Shown: positions 17,242 to 25,619, counted from the stretch's first letter. The stretch is DNA of 64,000 nucleotides from CAYWKL01 sp964459095 (GCA_964459095.1 CAYWKL010000002.1:22412-86411), one strand, 5' to 3'. The notes: generated from the letters alone by a model not told the origin. Program-made: numbers and translations.

Positions 17242-17268
17242 AATACACCCCATCGTTTCCACTGGAAT
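17242..17268 (-). promoter_or_regulatory. Full origin recognition box (ORB-like)
   Basis: Read on the minus strand, the site is TTCCAGTGGAAACGATGGGG: the dyad plus the G-string of the archaeal Orc1/Cdc6 ORB consensus. It is the strongest of the set. Confidence 0.75.
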
Positions 17269-17515
17269 GTAGGAAAATAAATGTTTTGACGACGATAACA
17301 CTCCCATTTCCTATGGAAAAATAAAAAAGGGAGGGGGTCCCTGAAATTAAAAATATATATATTTCCTATACTATCTGTTTGTATAAAATATTAAAATGTA
17401 TGTTGTGTGGTTTAAAGTTATATATAATATTAAAAATATATTATATATTAAAAAATACCATATAGTTAGGTATTACATAATTAATATAAGATATATATAT
17501 ATTTTTGTTTTTTTG

Positions 17516-17546
17516 TACCCCCCTCCAAATTGCGTTCCAGTGGAAA
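17516..17546 (-). promoter_or_regulatory. Second ORB-like element
   Basis: The dyad TTCCACTGGAA (minus strand) is followed 10 bases later by a GGAGGGGGG string. The same dyad-to-G order as the box at 17242-17268 supports genuine ORBs. A third dyad without a G-run lies at 17601-17611. Confidence 0.6.
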
Positions 17547-17751
17547 TGAACGTAGCGGTCGTTAGGCTGTACAATTTACTCACTACCCTTTAAGCTCTAC
17601 TTCCACTGGAACACGAGTGAAATTTAGTATGTATTTATATACTATTAAAATCAAAAAAACACATATGTTTCCTATGGAATATTTGATATAGGAAAATATA
17701 AACAACATTCTAAACTATTAAAAATATATTATATATTATTTAATAAACACA

Positions 17752-18366
17752 CTATTCTATCCTCTCTATCATACCATTCTTATGGTGTATGACACAACCT
17801 CTATAACTTAATATCTTCATTGGCCAATAAAAATACTGAAGATAATCATGGCGCGAACCAAAGAATTTGTCAAACTGAAATGTTCCAGAATCCCTGTTAA
17901 ACCGCGTTATACCTAACTCCCTGCAGATATTCTCGGCCACTGTTGATGTTCTTACCTTTCTACCTAAAGGCTGCCTTAAAACCACATTCTTCCATATTCT
18001 TCCAACAAGCACCTTGTCTACGTTATGCTTAAACTCTTTTACGCTAATTTCACCAGTCTCCGGGTCCTCAACTTTTCTATGCTCAGTTACCTGGTAAATC
18101 TTTGGAAATTCCCTGATATCCTTGAAGTCAATACCTTTGAACGGCTGCGTTGCGACTTCTTGCTTCTTAAAGTCTTCCCGCAATCCGGGAACCTCTACAG
18201 TGCCGACAATGGCTTCTACCTTTTCAATGTCCGAGTACTTAAACACCCATAAATAACCTTTTGAATAATAGTCATATATTGGATTAACAATCGTTAACTT
18301 CATCAATGGCTCATACTCTGTTCTAAGGTATTTCAACCTTATCCCAAAATACAGTTCTGATTTCAT
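17752..18366 (-). CDS. Unknown protein beside the origin (204 aa)
   Basis: Not recognised. Soluble, beta-rich in the first half, basic and aromatic in the second (FDKFFGSRHDYLQYFYWP). Its place directly at the origin makes a replication role worth considering. No nuclease, polymerase or HTH motif is visible. It overlaps the next gene by four bases. Confidence 0.6.
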   Translation of the reverse strand: MKSELYFGIRLKYLRTEYEPLMKLTIVNPIYDYYSKGYLWVFKYSDIEKVEAIVGTVEVPGLREDFKKQEVATQPFKGIDFKDIREFPKIYQVTEHRKVEDPETGEISVKEFKHNVDKVLVGRIWKNVVLRQPLGRKVRTSTVAENICRELGITRFNRDSGTFQFDKFFGSRHDYLQYFYWPMKILSYRGCVIHHKNGMIERIE

Positions 18367-18536
18367 ATTACCTTAGAAATAAATTTCAATATTTTCCACT
18401 TTCTAATCATAATTAATGGTATAACATTCTTTGGTCCAGCGTAGCTTGGAATCACCTTTTCTTTTTTCCATCGTTGAATAATTTTCTCTATATCCCTCCT
18501 TATCAATTCATTTTCAATTTTACGTTGTTCAAACAT
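18363..18536 (-). CDS. Small basic helical protein (57 aa)
   Basis: Starts MFEQRKIENELIRRDIEK. Very basic, with a hydrophobic end. No family. Coupled to the origin-adjacent gene. Confidence 0.45.
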   Translation of the reverse strand: MFEQRKIENELIRRDIEKIIQRWKKEKVIPSYAGPKNVIPLIMIRKWKILKFISKVI

Positions 18537-18537
18537 C

Positions 18538-18855
18538 TCAATCACTTCCATTCTTATACAACTCATTCAACTCAGTATGACATCCATCACACAAAGGCAC
18601 AAACACATTGTATTTTGCCTTAAGCATGTTTGGCAGCGAATGGTGGGAAGTTATCTGCTTCTCAAATATCTTTCCACACCTAAAGCAAAGGTTTCCCAAT
18701 ATATGTATGTTTGTTCCGTTTATCTTAAAGTGAATGTGGTTTACAAGATGTTCAAGCTCTGTGGCAAAGGATTTGCGCATAACATACTCCTCGCCGTTAA
18801 TCATCACTTTGTAAGTATTGATAAAATGTATATCCTTGATTTTAGGCTGCTCCAT
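18538..18855 (-). CDS. HNH nuclease-like protein
   Basis: CFRCGKIF, then TSHHSLPNMLKAKYN and LCDGCHTELNEL give the HNH pattern with two zinc CxxC pairs and the HH catalytic pair. The start at 18855 has GAGGTGGG just upstream. About 105 aa, a usual size for small phage HNH enzymes. Confidence 0.7.
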   Translation of the reverse strand: MEQPKIKDIHFINTYKVMINGEEYVMRKSFATELEHLVNHIHFKINGTNIHILGNLCFRCGKIFEKQITSHHSLPNMLKAKYNVFVPLCDGCHTELNELYKNGSD

Positions 18856-18874
18856 CACCCACCTCATTAAACCT

Positions 18875-19039
18875 TCACACAGGGTTTATTTGATTTTCAA
18901 TTATAATCATCATAGCTATAACTAAAAACAAAACAAACCAAATCAATTTCATTGTCCTGTCCCCTTTTGATTTATCCCATAAGGTAGACACCATCCCAAT
19001 AATGCTTACCATCAAAATCCCAAATTGTAAGTCACTCAT
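18875..19039 (-). CDS. Small membrane protein (54 aa)
   Basis: GGAGGTG lies upstream of the ATG at 19039. Two hydrophobic helices (QFGILMVSIIGMV and LIWFVLFLVIAMMIII). Confidence 0.55.
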   Translation of the reverse strand: MSDLQFGILMVSIIGMVSTLWDKSKGDRTMKLIWFVLFLVIAMMIIIENQINPV

Positions 19040-19394
19040 TTTTCACCTCCACATCTCTCAATGTCCATAACTTCCCCTTACCCTTATTGCCTACCTTCCT
19101 CCATCCCCACACAGAAATCTTACCGCCGGCTTTTACCCATGTCTTGGCATTATTGTTTTCTTTAATCTTAGCAACTCTTGCTGCAACATTGCCGCCATCT
19201 CCAGTAGTGGCTTGCACAATCAAAAACTCCATCCTCTCCGAATGAACAGCCAAAATGTCTCCGAAAGAAAAGAGGTCCTGCCGGATTTTTACCCAGGGAT
19301 TAAACTTCTCAACTACTGCCACCATGTAGCCGCGCTTCCTCAACTCCTTCAAGCTCAATGCAGTCGGGCTTATTCTTTTAGTTTTCTTTGTCAT
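19032..19394 (-). CDS. PD-(D/E)XK nuclease-like protein
   Basis: 120 aa. ALSLKELRKRGY, then QDLFSFGDILAV, then FLIVQATT, then ARVAKI follow the order of the compact nuclease/resolvase fold (helix, D on a strand, x-V-Q strand, helix). The Q in VQ replaces the usual E/D-x-K, as in some phage members. Likely DNA processing (inference). Confidence 0.5.
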   Translation of the reverse strand: MTKKTKRISPTALSLKELRKRGYMVAVVEKFNPWVKIRQDLFSFGDILAVHSERMEFLIVQATTGDGGNVAARVAKIKENNNAKTWVKAGGKISVWGWRKVGNKGKGKLWTLRDVEVKNE

Positions 19395-19404
19395 TCTACT
19401 TTTC

Positions 19405-19665
19405 TCAAATAAACTTCAGGTCGGGAAAAGTCTCATCAATTATAATTTTAAATTTATGAATTTTATTTTCATATACTACTCTTTCTCCTCTTTCCCATGA
19501 TTTAACATTTTCAACTATAAGCATATCAACTCTTTCTTTCAGCCTTTCAACTGCTAGCTTAACTGAATTAATAGCAAAGTACATATCACAATCTTCAAAA
19601 TGTTTACCATCTATGTGTGGTCTTCCATCAAAACATTCAATTTTATTCTTTAATGATTTATTCAT
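19405..19665 (-). CDS. Hypothetical protein (86 aa)
   Basis: GGGAGG lies upstream. Mixed alpha/beta with a helix VKLAVERLKERVDMLI. No family recognised. Confidence 0.55.
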   Translation of the reverse strand: MNKSLKNKIECFDGRPHIDGKHFEDCDMYFAINSVKLAVERLKERVDMLIVENVKSWERGERVVYENKIHKFKIIIDETFPDLKFI

Positions 19666-19680
19666 TTTTATCCTCCCACC

Positions 19681-19806
19681 TCACCAGTTCATCTTCCCCT
19701 CATACTTTGTATTGCAGTTCCTGCAGTAATAATTCCCGTTCAGCCCGTCAATCTTGAAGTTGTGTTTCTTGCACTTCTTGCAAGTTCTCTTTGGATAATT
19801 TGCCAT
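19681..19806 (-). CDS. Zinc-ribbon mini-protein (41 aa)
   Basis: CKKC followed by CRNC with basic surroundings. GGGGGGCAGG lies upstream. It overlaps the 3' end of the gene before it. Confidence 0.6.
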   Translation of the reverse strand: MANYPKRTCKKCKKHNFKIDGLNGNYYCRNCNTKYEGKMNW

Positions 19807-19966
19807 CCTGCCCCCCTTCAAACATACTTTTCACTTTCACAACTATCCCTTTTGCAGACTTCAATGAAGCCTTGTAATATTCATAGGACAGTTTTGGCTC
19901 TGTTATAAAAGTTGAAATAACAATCAGCACCAGCACAATCATTAAAATGTTTTGGATTAATCCCAT
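19748..19966 (-). CDS. Single-pass membrane protein (72 aa)
   Basis: An N-terminal helix (NILMIVLVLIVISTFI) is followed by a charged soluble tail. Starts after GGGGGATGAATAATC. Confidence 0.55.
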   Translation of the reverse strand: MGLIQNILMIVLVLIVISTFITEPKLSYEYYKASLKSAKGIVVKVKSMFEGGQDGKLSKENLQEVQETQLQD

Positions 19967-19981
19967 GATTATTCATCCCCC

Positions 19982-20332
19982 TCAATGTATGGCAATCTTA
20001 ATGCCGTCATATCTCTCTGTTTTTGGCTTTGCTTTGCAATTCAAGGTTGTGCCATCAAAACTATCAAAATCTTTCTTATATCTTTCTTCGCAGATTGCCT
20101 GCCCTAATTTGATGTAGTGTACAGGATTATCATCAAATGTATGACTTTCTTTTTTATTACCATAGCATTGCCAATCACACCACCCTTTCCCATTATCACA
20201 AACTGAACTCACATCGTAATAACCCTGGCTCAAACAATATTGACTCTTAATATCCTCTCTACCAGGTCTTACTGCACAAGCACTTAGTAGTAACAAACTT
20301 AATACCCCCACCAACAATATTATCCTTTTCAC
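19982..20332 (-). CDS. Lipoprotein with cysteine-rich mature part (GTG start)
   Basis: GGAGGTGA lies upstream of the GTG at 20332. The lipobox LLLLSAC fits a lipid-anchored protein. The mature part holds six more cysteines. 116 aa. Confidence 0.6.
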   Translation of the reverse strand: MKRIILLVGVLSLLLLSACAVRPGREDIKSQYCLSQGYYDVSSVCDNGKGWCDWQCYGNKKESHTFDDNPVHYIKLGQAICEERYKKDFDSFDGTTLNCKAKPKTERYDGIKIAIH

Positions 20333-20352
20333 TCTTAGTCACCTCCAAATTT

Positions 20353-20517
20353 TTATTTAATCTCCCTGCACTTTTCATCATGGTAATAAGCTTTGTATGC
20401 CCTCCCTTCCCATGATTTAAAAATATAGATGCAGGAGCTTTCCTTCTCTATCCACTGCCCACACCCTATACATTTCTTTGGCTTTGTTATATTGTTTAGA
20501 CTATACACCTTTTTCAT
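20353..20517 (-). CDS. Zinc protein (54 aa)
   Basis: CIGCG in the middle and a DEKC end, with an aromatic stretch in between. Overlaps the upstream stop by four bases. Confidence 0.55.
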   Translation of the reverse strand: MKKVYSLNNITKPKKCIGCGQWIEKESSCIYIFKSWEGRAYKAYYHDEKCREIK

Positions 20518-20645
20518 AATTCTCTTACCTCAAAATCCCCCTTGCTTAAATCCATCTTCTTTCTTATGTCCTTCAGGAAATACTCCTTTTCAATCAAGTC
20601 ATTGAATTGCATCACCACCAGTCTGCCGTCGTGTATTAATTTCAT
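20514..20645 (-). CDS. Small hypothetical protein (43 aa)
   Basis: The stop overlaps the next start (TTATGA). Mixed charge, with one helix; unknown. Confidence 0.5.
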   Translation of the reverse strand: MKLIHDGRLVVMQFNDLIEKEYFLKDIRKKMDLSKGDFEVREL

Positions 20646-20657
20646 CTTTCCCAAAAA

Positions 20658-20903
20658 TTAAATAATATCAATCTGTTCTTTCTTAAACGGAATGACTATA
20701 GGCTCCTGCAGTTCTTCCTGTATCGGGGCTACCCAATTCTCACTAAGCAGCCTTCTGAACCCATCCAGCATCCCGTCGATATCACTCAGCAGGATGTCAA
20801 TGCCGGATATATCCTTGGATTTTCTTAAAGCATACTCCATTATCCTGGCCTCTTTCAGGCTCAATCCCACATTCAAATTTACACTGCCATTTTCTATTTC
20901 CAT
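20658..20903 (-). CDS. Hypothetical protein (81 aa)
   Basis: GGAGGTAGG lies upstream of the ATG. Beta strand then helices (LSLKEARIMEYALRKSKD). No family recognised. Confidence 0.55.
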   Translation of the reverse strand: MEIENGSVNLNVGLSLKEARIMEYALRKSKDISGIDILLSDIDGMLDGFRRLLSENWVAPIQEELQEPIVIPFKKEQIDII

Positions 20904-20939
20904 TTTCCTACCTCCTTATCCATACACATCTTCTAGATA

Positions 20940-21158
20940 TTATCTCTCCCACTGCCCCTTGGCAGGTTCTCCTACTACTTTATTATTATTTATCCAAATC
21001 TTATAGTTTGTACCCATATAATACATAATAACAAATAGAAGTACTATTGATATAAGGGATTCCACCAAATCATACCAATTGCCGGTAACCCCAATATACA
21101 GCAACACGAGACTACCAACTACCCACACAATATTTATCTGCTGGATTTTGTTTATCAT
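20940..21158 (-). CDS. Two-pass membrane protein (72 aa)
   Basis: Hydrophobic helices VVGSLVLLYIGV and LISIVLLFVIMYYM. GGAGGG lies upstream. Coupled to the gene before it. Confidence 0.55.
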   Translation of the reverse strand: MINKIQQINIVWVVGSLVLLYIGVTGNWYDLVESLISIVLLFVIMYYMGTNYKIWINNNKVVGEPAKGQWER

Positions 21159-21340
21159 CTTTCCCTCCTCTTATAATTTGCTGGAGGAACATTAAGGTTC
21201 ACCCAGTATCCTTTCTTCTTAAGCATCTCAACGCAATCCTCTGTAGTCAGTTCTTTGTTCTTCCTAAAACCACCATACCATCTATCAACATATGCCCCAG
21301 CCAAAAATCCAATTCCCAATCCTGCAATAAACCAAGTCAC
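21155..21340 (-). CDS. Small membrane protein (61 aa), GTG start
   Basis: GGTGAT lies six bases before the GTG at 21340. An N-terminal Gly-rich helix (FIAGLGIGFLAGAYV) precedes a basic tail. Confidence 0.5.
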   Translation of the reverse strand: MTWFIAGLGIGFLAGAYVDRWYGGFRKNKELTTEDCVEMLKKKGYWVNLNVPPANYKRRER

Positions 21341-21346
21341 ATCAAA

Positions 21347-21463
21347 TCACCTCATAAAAGACATAACTATAGTTACTAATAAAAACAAACAGATATCTCT
21401 CCACAACAAAGTTAGCGGTTTAACTATAAGATACCCATTCCGATAATGCCAATTCCAATCCAT
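21347..21463 (-). CDS. Membrane peptide (38 aa)
   Basis: One hydrophobic helix (ICLFLLVTIVMSFM) near the C-terminus. Ends in the ribosome site of the next gene. Confidence 0.4.
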   Translation of the reverse strand: MDWNWHYRNGYLIVKPLTLLWRDICLFLLVTIVMSFMR

Positions 21464-21465
21464 TT

Positions 21466-22673
21466 TTATACACCTTCACTCTCTTTTACATTTTCTTTTG
21501 GCTGTTCCAAACCAACAATTCCCAAATCAAATGGCCTTGCCAACCTGTTAAGGATTGATTTTGCGCTTGCTTCACTGCTCACCCTGATACTCTCAATTAC
21601 CTTCCCAGTGTCAAAACCTCCTCCTGAATCACTTCCAACAAATACTTTCATCTCAGCTTGTTCCAATGCCCTTGCAGAGGCAACTCCAATCGCTTGCTGC
21701 ATTTCAACAACTTTTTCCGCAACCAATGCCCTTATTGCCTTATCCTCAAACTTGTTTAATGCTTGCTGCAGTTTTTCCTTTGCATCCGCTTCTGCAAATC
21801 CCCTTTCCCTTAATGGTGAAGCATCTCCTTTGCTTTTTCTTCTGCCCTCAACCTGTCGCCTTCGCCTTCAAGCCGTTTTTGTGTTTTATTAATTTCTTCC
21901 ACATCCATCCTTAAGTTTGCTTCAACAATTGACCTCTCCTTTTCTATCTCTTGAGTTTTAACTTGCTGAACTCTAAACACCTCTAATTCTTTCTCTCTTG
22001 CCTCTTTCTGTTTTTCAGCAACTTTCATATTCTTCTCTTGTTCCCGTTTTGCAACTTCTTCATCTCGCATTATCTCCCTTTTTTTAGCCTCTTCGTCTGC
22101 TTCCGCTTCTTTGAATCTTGCAATCTTTGCCTGCTCAGCATTTTTCTGCCTTGCTTCGGAATTTATCTGCCTTTCTATTATAGATGAAATATCATGGATA
22201 ACTCTTGAGTCAACCCCAAAAGAGGGGTCAGGGTCTTTAAAATCAATTAATTCAAGACTCTTTAATTCAAGCCCCCAATTGGATATAGTCTCACTCAATA
22301 TGGGATTGATTGCTTCAATTATATCCTGCCTATTATTAATTACTTCCCTTATTGCTTTCTTGGTGGTAACATCTCTCGTCGTAGACTGCACTATAACTGA
22401 AATCTGCTCATTTAATACCCTCAAATCCCCGCCAAACCTTTTTGCAGCTTCTATTGGGTCCTTGACTACTACATAAGTTATTATATCACAAACAAACCTA
22501 GCCCTATCCTTATCAAATGCCAGGAAGTTTGGAACATTAACGGGGATAATGTTTAGTGGTATCCTATGGACCTGCATACCTAACTTAAGCATAAAAAACC
22601 AGCTTGGTATCTGAAAATAGGCGCTCTTGCCATCCGCACTATACTGCTTATGCGGCGAATATACCCTTCCTTT
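21466..22673 (-). pseudogene. SPFH/flotillin-like gene, 5'-truncated and frameshifted
   Basis: Conserved SPFH sequence is spread over two frames. The first runs from KGRVYSPHKQYSADGKSAYF (frame open from 22673) through LGMQVHRIPLNIIPVNVPN and DRARFVCDI to a coiled coil, and stops at 21810. In the -1 frame the protein continues ASPLRERGFAEADAKEKL to the real C-terminus at 21466. The switch lies near an A-rich run at about 21830-21845. The usual N-terminal membrane helix is missing: upstream of 22673 the frame is closed. Intact flotillins scaffold membrane microdomains. This copy is decayed, mis-assembled, or needs frameshifting. Confidence 0.7.
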
Positions 22674-22804
22674 TCAATATAAACATCATTCCCATTGTCT
22701 ATATCCTTGTAAGCACGCTCCATATCCTCTAACGTCTTAAACACAATCTTATCCCCCTGGGTCCTTGAACCCAACGAAAAATCTTCAACTTTGTATGTTT
22801 CCAT
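22580..22804 (-). CDS. Hypothetical protein overlapping the SPFH remnant
   Basis: Starts METYKVEDFSLGS. The last 30 or so residues are an out-of-frame reading of SPFH sequence, so this looks like a gene whose end was replaced by, or fused to, a truncated SPFH gene. About 74 aa. Confidence 0.4.
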   Translation of the reverse strand: METYKVEDFSLGSRTQGDKIVFKTLEDMERAYKDIDNGNDVYIEKEGYIRRISSIVRMARAPIFRYQAGFLCLS

Positions 22805-22809
22805 TTCAT

Positions 22810-22989
22810 TCACCTCTCATAATAAAATGAATCCGTGGATGGTTCTGTATTTGTATCACTCTTCTGTTTTAGTTTCTTCTCCAACACGCTTAACATTTTA
22901 TCAAATATAGTCTTGAAGGTTTCATCCAATCTATCCACCCTATACTCCAATTTTACAATTCTTTCTCTTAATTCAGTAAGTTCATCCAT
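22810..22989 (-). CDS. Coiled-coil protein (59 aa)
   Basis: GGTGATTGAAG lies upstream of the ATG at 22989. Heptads ELRERIVKLEYRVDRLDETF suggest an oligomeric coiled coil. Confidence 0.6.
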   Translation of the reverse strand: MDELTELRERIVKLEYRVDRLDETFKTIFDKMLSVLEKKLKQKSDTNTEPSTDSFYYER

Positions 22990-22991
22990 CT

Positions 22992-23108
22992 TCAATCACC
23001 TCTACCTTTATCCCACCCTCTGCGCTTGCACGCAGGGCATTCTTTTGATTTGTGCTCCACTCTTGGTATCCATTCATGCCCGCACTTCCTGCATTTGTTC
23101 TTCTTCAT
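22992..23108 (-). CDS. Zinc-ribbon mini-protein (38 aa)
   Basis: CRKCGHEWIPRV...KECPACKRRGWDK matches the small archaeal zinc ribbon type (CxxCGxxWxPR...CPxCKSxxWDK). AAGGTG lies upstream. Confidence 0.7.
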   Translation of the reverse strand: MKKNKCRKCGHEWIPRVEHKSKECPACKRRGWDKGRGD

Positions 23109-23170
23109 CGACATCACCTTTGATTATGATAATCATAGCAAATATAAATAGTTTTGCTTTCCTGACAATT

Positions 23171-23569
23171 TTACGGACAATTTTTGTCCGAATTTTCTGA
23201 CAATTTTTTCCTCATATCAAAAATTCTTGGGAAGAGCTTATGTTGAAAATTTTTTCTATTTTCATTAGGAGTAACAATCTCGAGGTTAACCTTCCGATTA
23301 TCTAATGTATCATGATTTATATGATTTACAACCAACCCTTTAGGAGGTTTTATTATTAGACGATGCATTCTTTCTGTCTTTCCATCAATAACCGTCCTAG
23401 CATAACCTCCAGCATTACTCCATTTATACTTTTGAATCTTCTCTATATCCTCAACATCTATCTTTGTAACACCCACAATCTTTTGCTTGTTATCCCTTAA
23501 ATAAATTTCAGCAAACTCATCATAAACATAAATATCATTTGGTGTCCAAGTATTCCTCTTTTCTTCCAT
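23171..23569 (-). CDS. HNH homing-type endonuclease (HNH_3-like)
   Basis: RMHRLIIKPPKGLVVNHINH, then DTLDNRKVNLEIVTPNENRKNF is the HNH_3 pattern seen in free-standing phage and intron endonucleases. The N-terminus has the usual beta-rich substrate domain. The start at 23569 (MEEKRNTW) is chosen; the frame runs open back into the ATPase gene before it. About 132 aa. Confidence 0.7.
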   Translation of the reverse strand: MEEKRNTWTPNDIYVYDEFAEIYLRDNKQKIVGVTKIDVEDIEKIQKYKWSNAGGYARTVIDGKTERMHRLIIKPPKGLVVNHINHDTLDNRKVNLEIVTPNENRKNFQHKLFPRIFDMRKKLSENSDKNCP

Positions 23570-23630
23570 ACTCCAAATAATATCTAACTTATTTACATAG
23601 TTTACTATTTTGACATTCTCAGTAACAATT

Positions 23631-24251
23631 TTACTTGATTGAGAATATATCCACATTCTTTACTTTGGTATCCACTTCTTTGATGTACTCCATTTCAATA
23701 GATTTCTCATAATCGGGATTTATTATAAGCAGTTCATTGCGCGGCACATCTATACTATTAATGCTTTTGTATCTCCCTTTGTAATTTAAAACAATCTCTT
23801 TCAGCTGCGAACCATTGACAAGATTGTTAACATTGATTGATTTTATTACCCACCGCTCTATTTTGCCGCAGATGGTGCTATTGAACTCCCTTAGTGAGGG
23901 GCTGCTCAAAATAACCCAATTATTATTATGATAAACAAAATCAACAAATAGGTTTAGCTGTTCTGTATACCGGCGATTGTTTAAATTTAATTTAGATATT
24001 TCATCCAGCACAATCAGGCAATTCTTCTTGGTGGCAAGCTGCTCCAGAGAACTCACCTCATAAATTTCCTTAAAATTCTTGTTAAGCCATTCAAGGACAG
24101 GCTCCTCAAGGCCATACACATAGATGCGGACATCCTTCTTATGCTGCCTGAAATCCTTGATTAATGCTATCAAATTGTTTGTCTTTCCGCTATCCTTCTC
24201 GCCTGCCAATCCTACAATCCTACAATTTCCAAATACCTCTTTCAATTTCAT
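23631..24251 (-). CDS. P-loop ATPase, DNA-pump-like
   Basis: GLAGEKDSGKTNN is Walker A (residues 14-23) and KKNCLIVLDEIS is Walker B (near 76-86). WVILSSPSLREF may be sensor-like. 206 aa, small for a packaging ATPase; the fold resembles Zot/FtsK-type pumps. Role unproven. An HNH gene follows directly. Confidence 0.65.
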   Translation of the reverse strand: MKLKEVFGNCRIVGLAGEKDSGKTNNLIALIKDFRQHKKDVRIYVYGLEEPVLEWLNKNFKEIYEVSSLEQLATKKNCLIVLDEISKLNLNNRRYTEQLNLFVDFVYHNNNWVILSSPSLREFNSTICGKIERWVIKSINVNNLVNGSQLKEIVLNYKGRYKSINSIDVPRNELLIINPDYEKSIEMEYIKEVDTKVKNVDIFSIK

Positions 24252-24397
24252 ACTCTTACCTCCTTAAGCTTAACATATTAATAGATTACTTACTTTTATG
24301 AGAGCGTTGTCGATGTGATTCATCTGCTTGTATATTTGTTATAAAATATAATATCAAAAATCCATAAGTCAATGCAAAAAATAAAACAAACAAAAAT

Positions 24398-24487
24398 TTA
24401 TGGACAAAAAAACATTATATTAGTTCCTAAACTAAACATCATAATATACTCCTTTTGTCCATCTGTTAAATATATGTTTTTATTCAT
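24398..24487 (-). CDS. Possible small protein (29 aa)
   Basis: Its ATG overlaps the stop of the upstream gene. Between here and 24251 the minus strand also has a hydrophobic frame without a good start (LFVLFFALTYGFLILYFI). The stretch otherwise looks non-coding and AT-rich. Confidence 0.3.
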   Translation of the reverse strand: MNKNIYLTDGQKEYIMMFSLGTNIMFFCP

Positions 24488-24732
24488 AATCGTTGTTTGG
24501 CGGATACCCTAGATTTTAGTCGAGTGGAGGAAACTAAACTTGAATTTACTTTGTCGCCTTTGAAGCAACCTTTAGGACAATACCTTACTGCTTCTTTATG
24601 GTTAAACTCAGTAGGGGTTTTGCAATATTTGCATTCCCTTACCCTTCCAAAAAAACCATCCATAGCACATTCTAAATTATATTCAATATCTCTTGCTCTT
24701 TTCCTTCTTAGTTTTTCTTTCTTGCTAATCAT
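24484..24732 (-). CDS. Zinc protein (82 aa)
   Basis: GGAGG lies upstream of the ATG. Basic N-terminus (SKKEKLRRKRARD), then CKYC...CPKGC. Possibly nucleic-acid binding. Confidence 0.6.
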   Translation of the reverse strand: MISKKEKLRRKRARDIEYNLECAMDGFFGRVRECKYCKTPTEFNHKEAVRYCPKGCFKGDKVNSSLVSSTRLKSRVSAKQRL

Positions 24733-24789
24733 TGGAAACCTCCGAATTTATTCGGATGGGAATTCTATTGAACATAATTGTATATAATT

Positions 24790-25083
24790 TCACGAAGGTT
24801 TGCCCGAACCTTTACCCATACACATAGCACAATAAACCCTCATACCTTTTATTATTCGTTCACCTTTACCTTTACATCGAGGGCAAACTTTGGGCGAATC
24901 GGAATGAGCTGTAAAATTATTATTCGGCGACTGAGGCGTAGCCGAAGCTTGAGGTTTTGAGAGAAAATCTTTTAATGACATCAGCCAATTATCTACATGG
25001 TCATAACTTAATCTATTCTCTTTTTCAAGCATTTCATATCTTTTAAATGCGTCTTTTTCTTTGAAATATTTATTCCAATTCAT
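24790..25083 (-). CDS. Zinc protein with DnaJ-like CxxCxGxG pair and repeat joints
   Basis: The N-terminal helical part (residues 1-45) is followed by the joint NNNFTAHSDSPKVC, then CPRCKGKGE...CAMCMGKG. The joint and the 3' end match the gene at 16192-16461. Arms GTTTTGAGAGAAA (24955-24967) and TTTCTCTCAAAAC (25085-25097) bracket its first half as a perfect 13-bp inverted repeat. 97 aa. Confidence 0.6.
   Translation of the reverse strand: MNWNKYFKEKDAFKRYEMLEKENRLSYDHVDNWLMSLKDFLSKPQASATPQSPNNNFTAHSDSPKVCPRCKGKGERIIKGMRVYCAMCMGKGSGKPS
24884..24924. repeat. 41-bp in-gene repeat, copy 2
   Basis: Counterpart of 16295-16335; see there. Directly beside it lies the hairpin-rich stretch with GAGGCGTAGCC. 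Confidence 0.75.
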
Positions 25084-25110
25084 TTTCTCTCAAAACTTTT
25101 GCCTAATGTC

Positions 25111-25177
25111 AGGGTTTTACGAAGCCCTGAGCGTAGCGAAGGGTTTGGGAAAATCTGCGGATTTTCCGTAAAACCCT
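25111..25177. repeat. Nested inverted repeats between two genes
   Basis: Outer arms AGGGTTTTACG / CGTAAAACCCT (11 bp, perfect) enclose a second perfect hairpin GGAAAATC / GATTTTCC and a GAGCGTAGCG segment. Could act as a terminator, a recombination site, or both. Confidence 0.75.
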
Positions 25178-25619
25178 AATCAAGCGACACCAAGTTATAG
25201 CGGTAGGTAGTGGAAACCGCCGAGCTTTGTATTTTTTCTAATTCATCTAATTTATCCATAAGCAATAATATTGGAAATTTTCCTTTAACTTTAAAATTAC
25301 AATTTAAGCCATCAATATTTTTAAGATTAAATAACTTAGGATACCATTCTGAATTATATTTAGTAAAATTATAGGTATATTCTGTTTTCTCCTTATATTT
25401 CTCATTTACAAAATTAGCTTGGAAATCAACCCCAATAAAACCTGTGTTACAACTTCCTTCAAGTTCATAATCTGATAGTACCCCTTTCAATTTGAGTAAT
25501 TCAGTTTTTGCATCCATTTCTTTTATTTTTAAAAATCCTAAAATAATTATTGAACTAACTACCAAAATAGTGATTCCACACACAATAGATATACTCAAAT
25601 AATTATTCTCTTTTTGCAT
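25176..25619 (-). CDS. Membrane-anchored protein (147 aa)
   Basis: GGAGG lies upstream. One N-terminal helix (SIVCGITILVVSSIIIL) precedes a soluble domain. Arms AAACCGCCGAGCT (25214-25226, in the gene's end) and AGCTCGGCGGTTT (25640-25652, upstream of it) form a perfect 13-bp inverted repeat bracketing the gene. Confidence 0.55.
   Translation of the reverse strand: MQKENNYLSISIVCGITILVVSSIIILGFLKIKEMDAKTELLKLKGVLSDYELEGSCNTGFIGVDFQANFVNEKYKEKTEYTYNFTKYNSEWYPKLFNLKNIDGLNCNFKVKGKFPILLLMDKLDELEKIQSSAVSTTYRYNLVSLD

Larger units (their letters stand above)
16944..17751. other. Gene-free AT-rich region holding the probable replication origin
   Basis: About 800 bases with no convincing gene, made of ATATAT-rich stretches. 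They are interrupted by short palindromes: TTCCACTGGAA (17257, 17601), TTCCAGTGGAA (17535), TTTCCTATGGAAA (17307) and TTTCCTATGGAA (17668). A G-run (17330-17339) and a C-run (17516-17521) flank the most AT-rich core. This is the architecture of archaeal origins: Orc1/Cdc6 boxes around an unwinding element. Confidence 0.75.

Noticed and set aside
21446..22476. Plus-strand open frames of 121 and 148 codons
   Set aside because: They are shadows of the SPFH coiled-coil coding sequence on the other strand.
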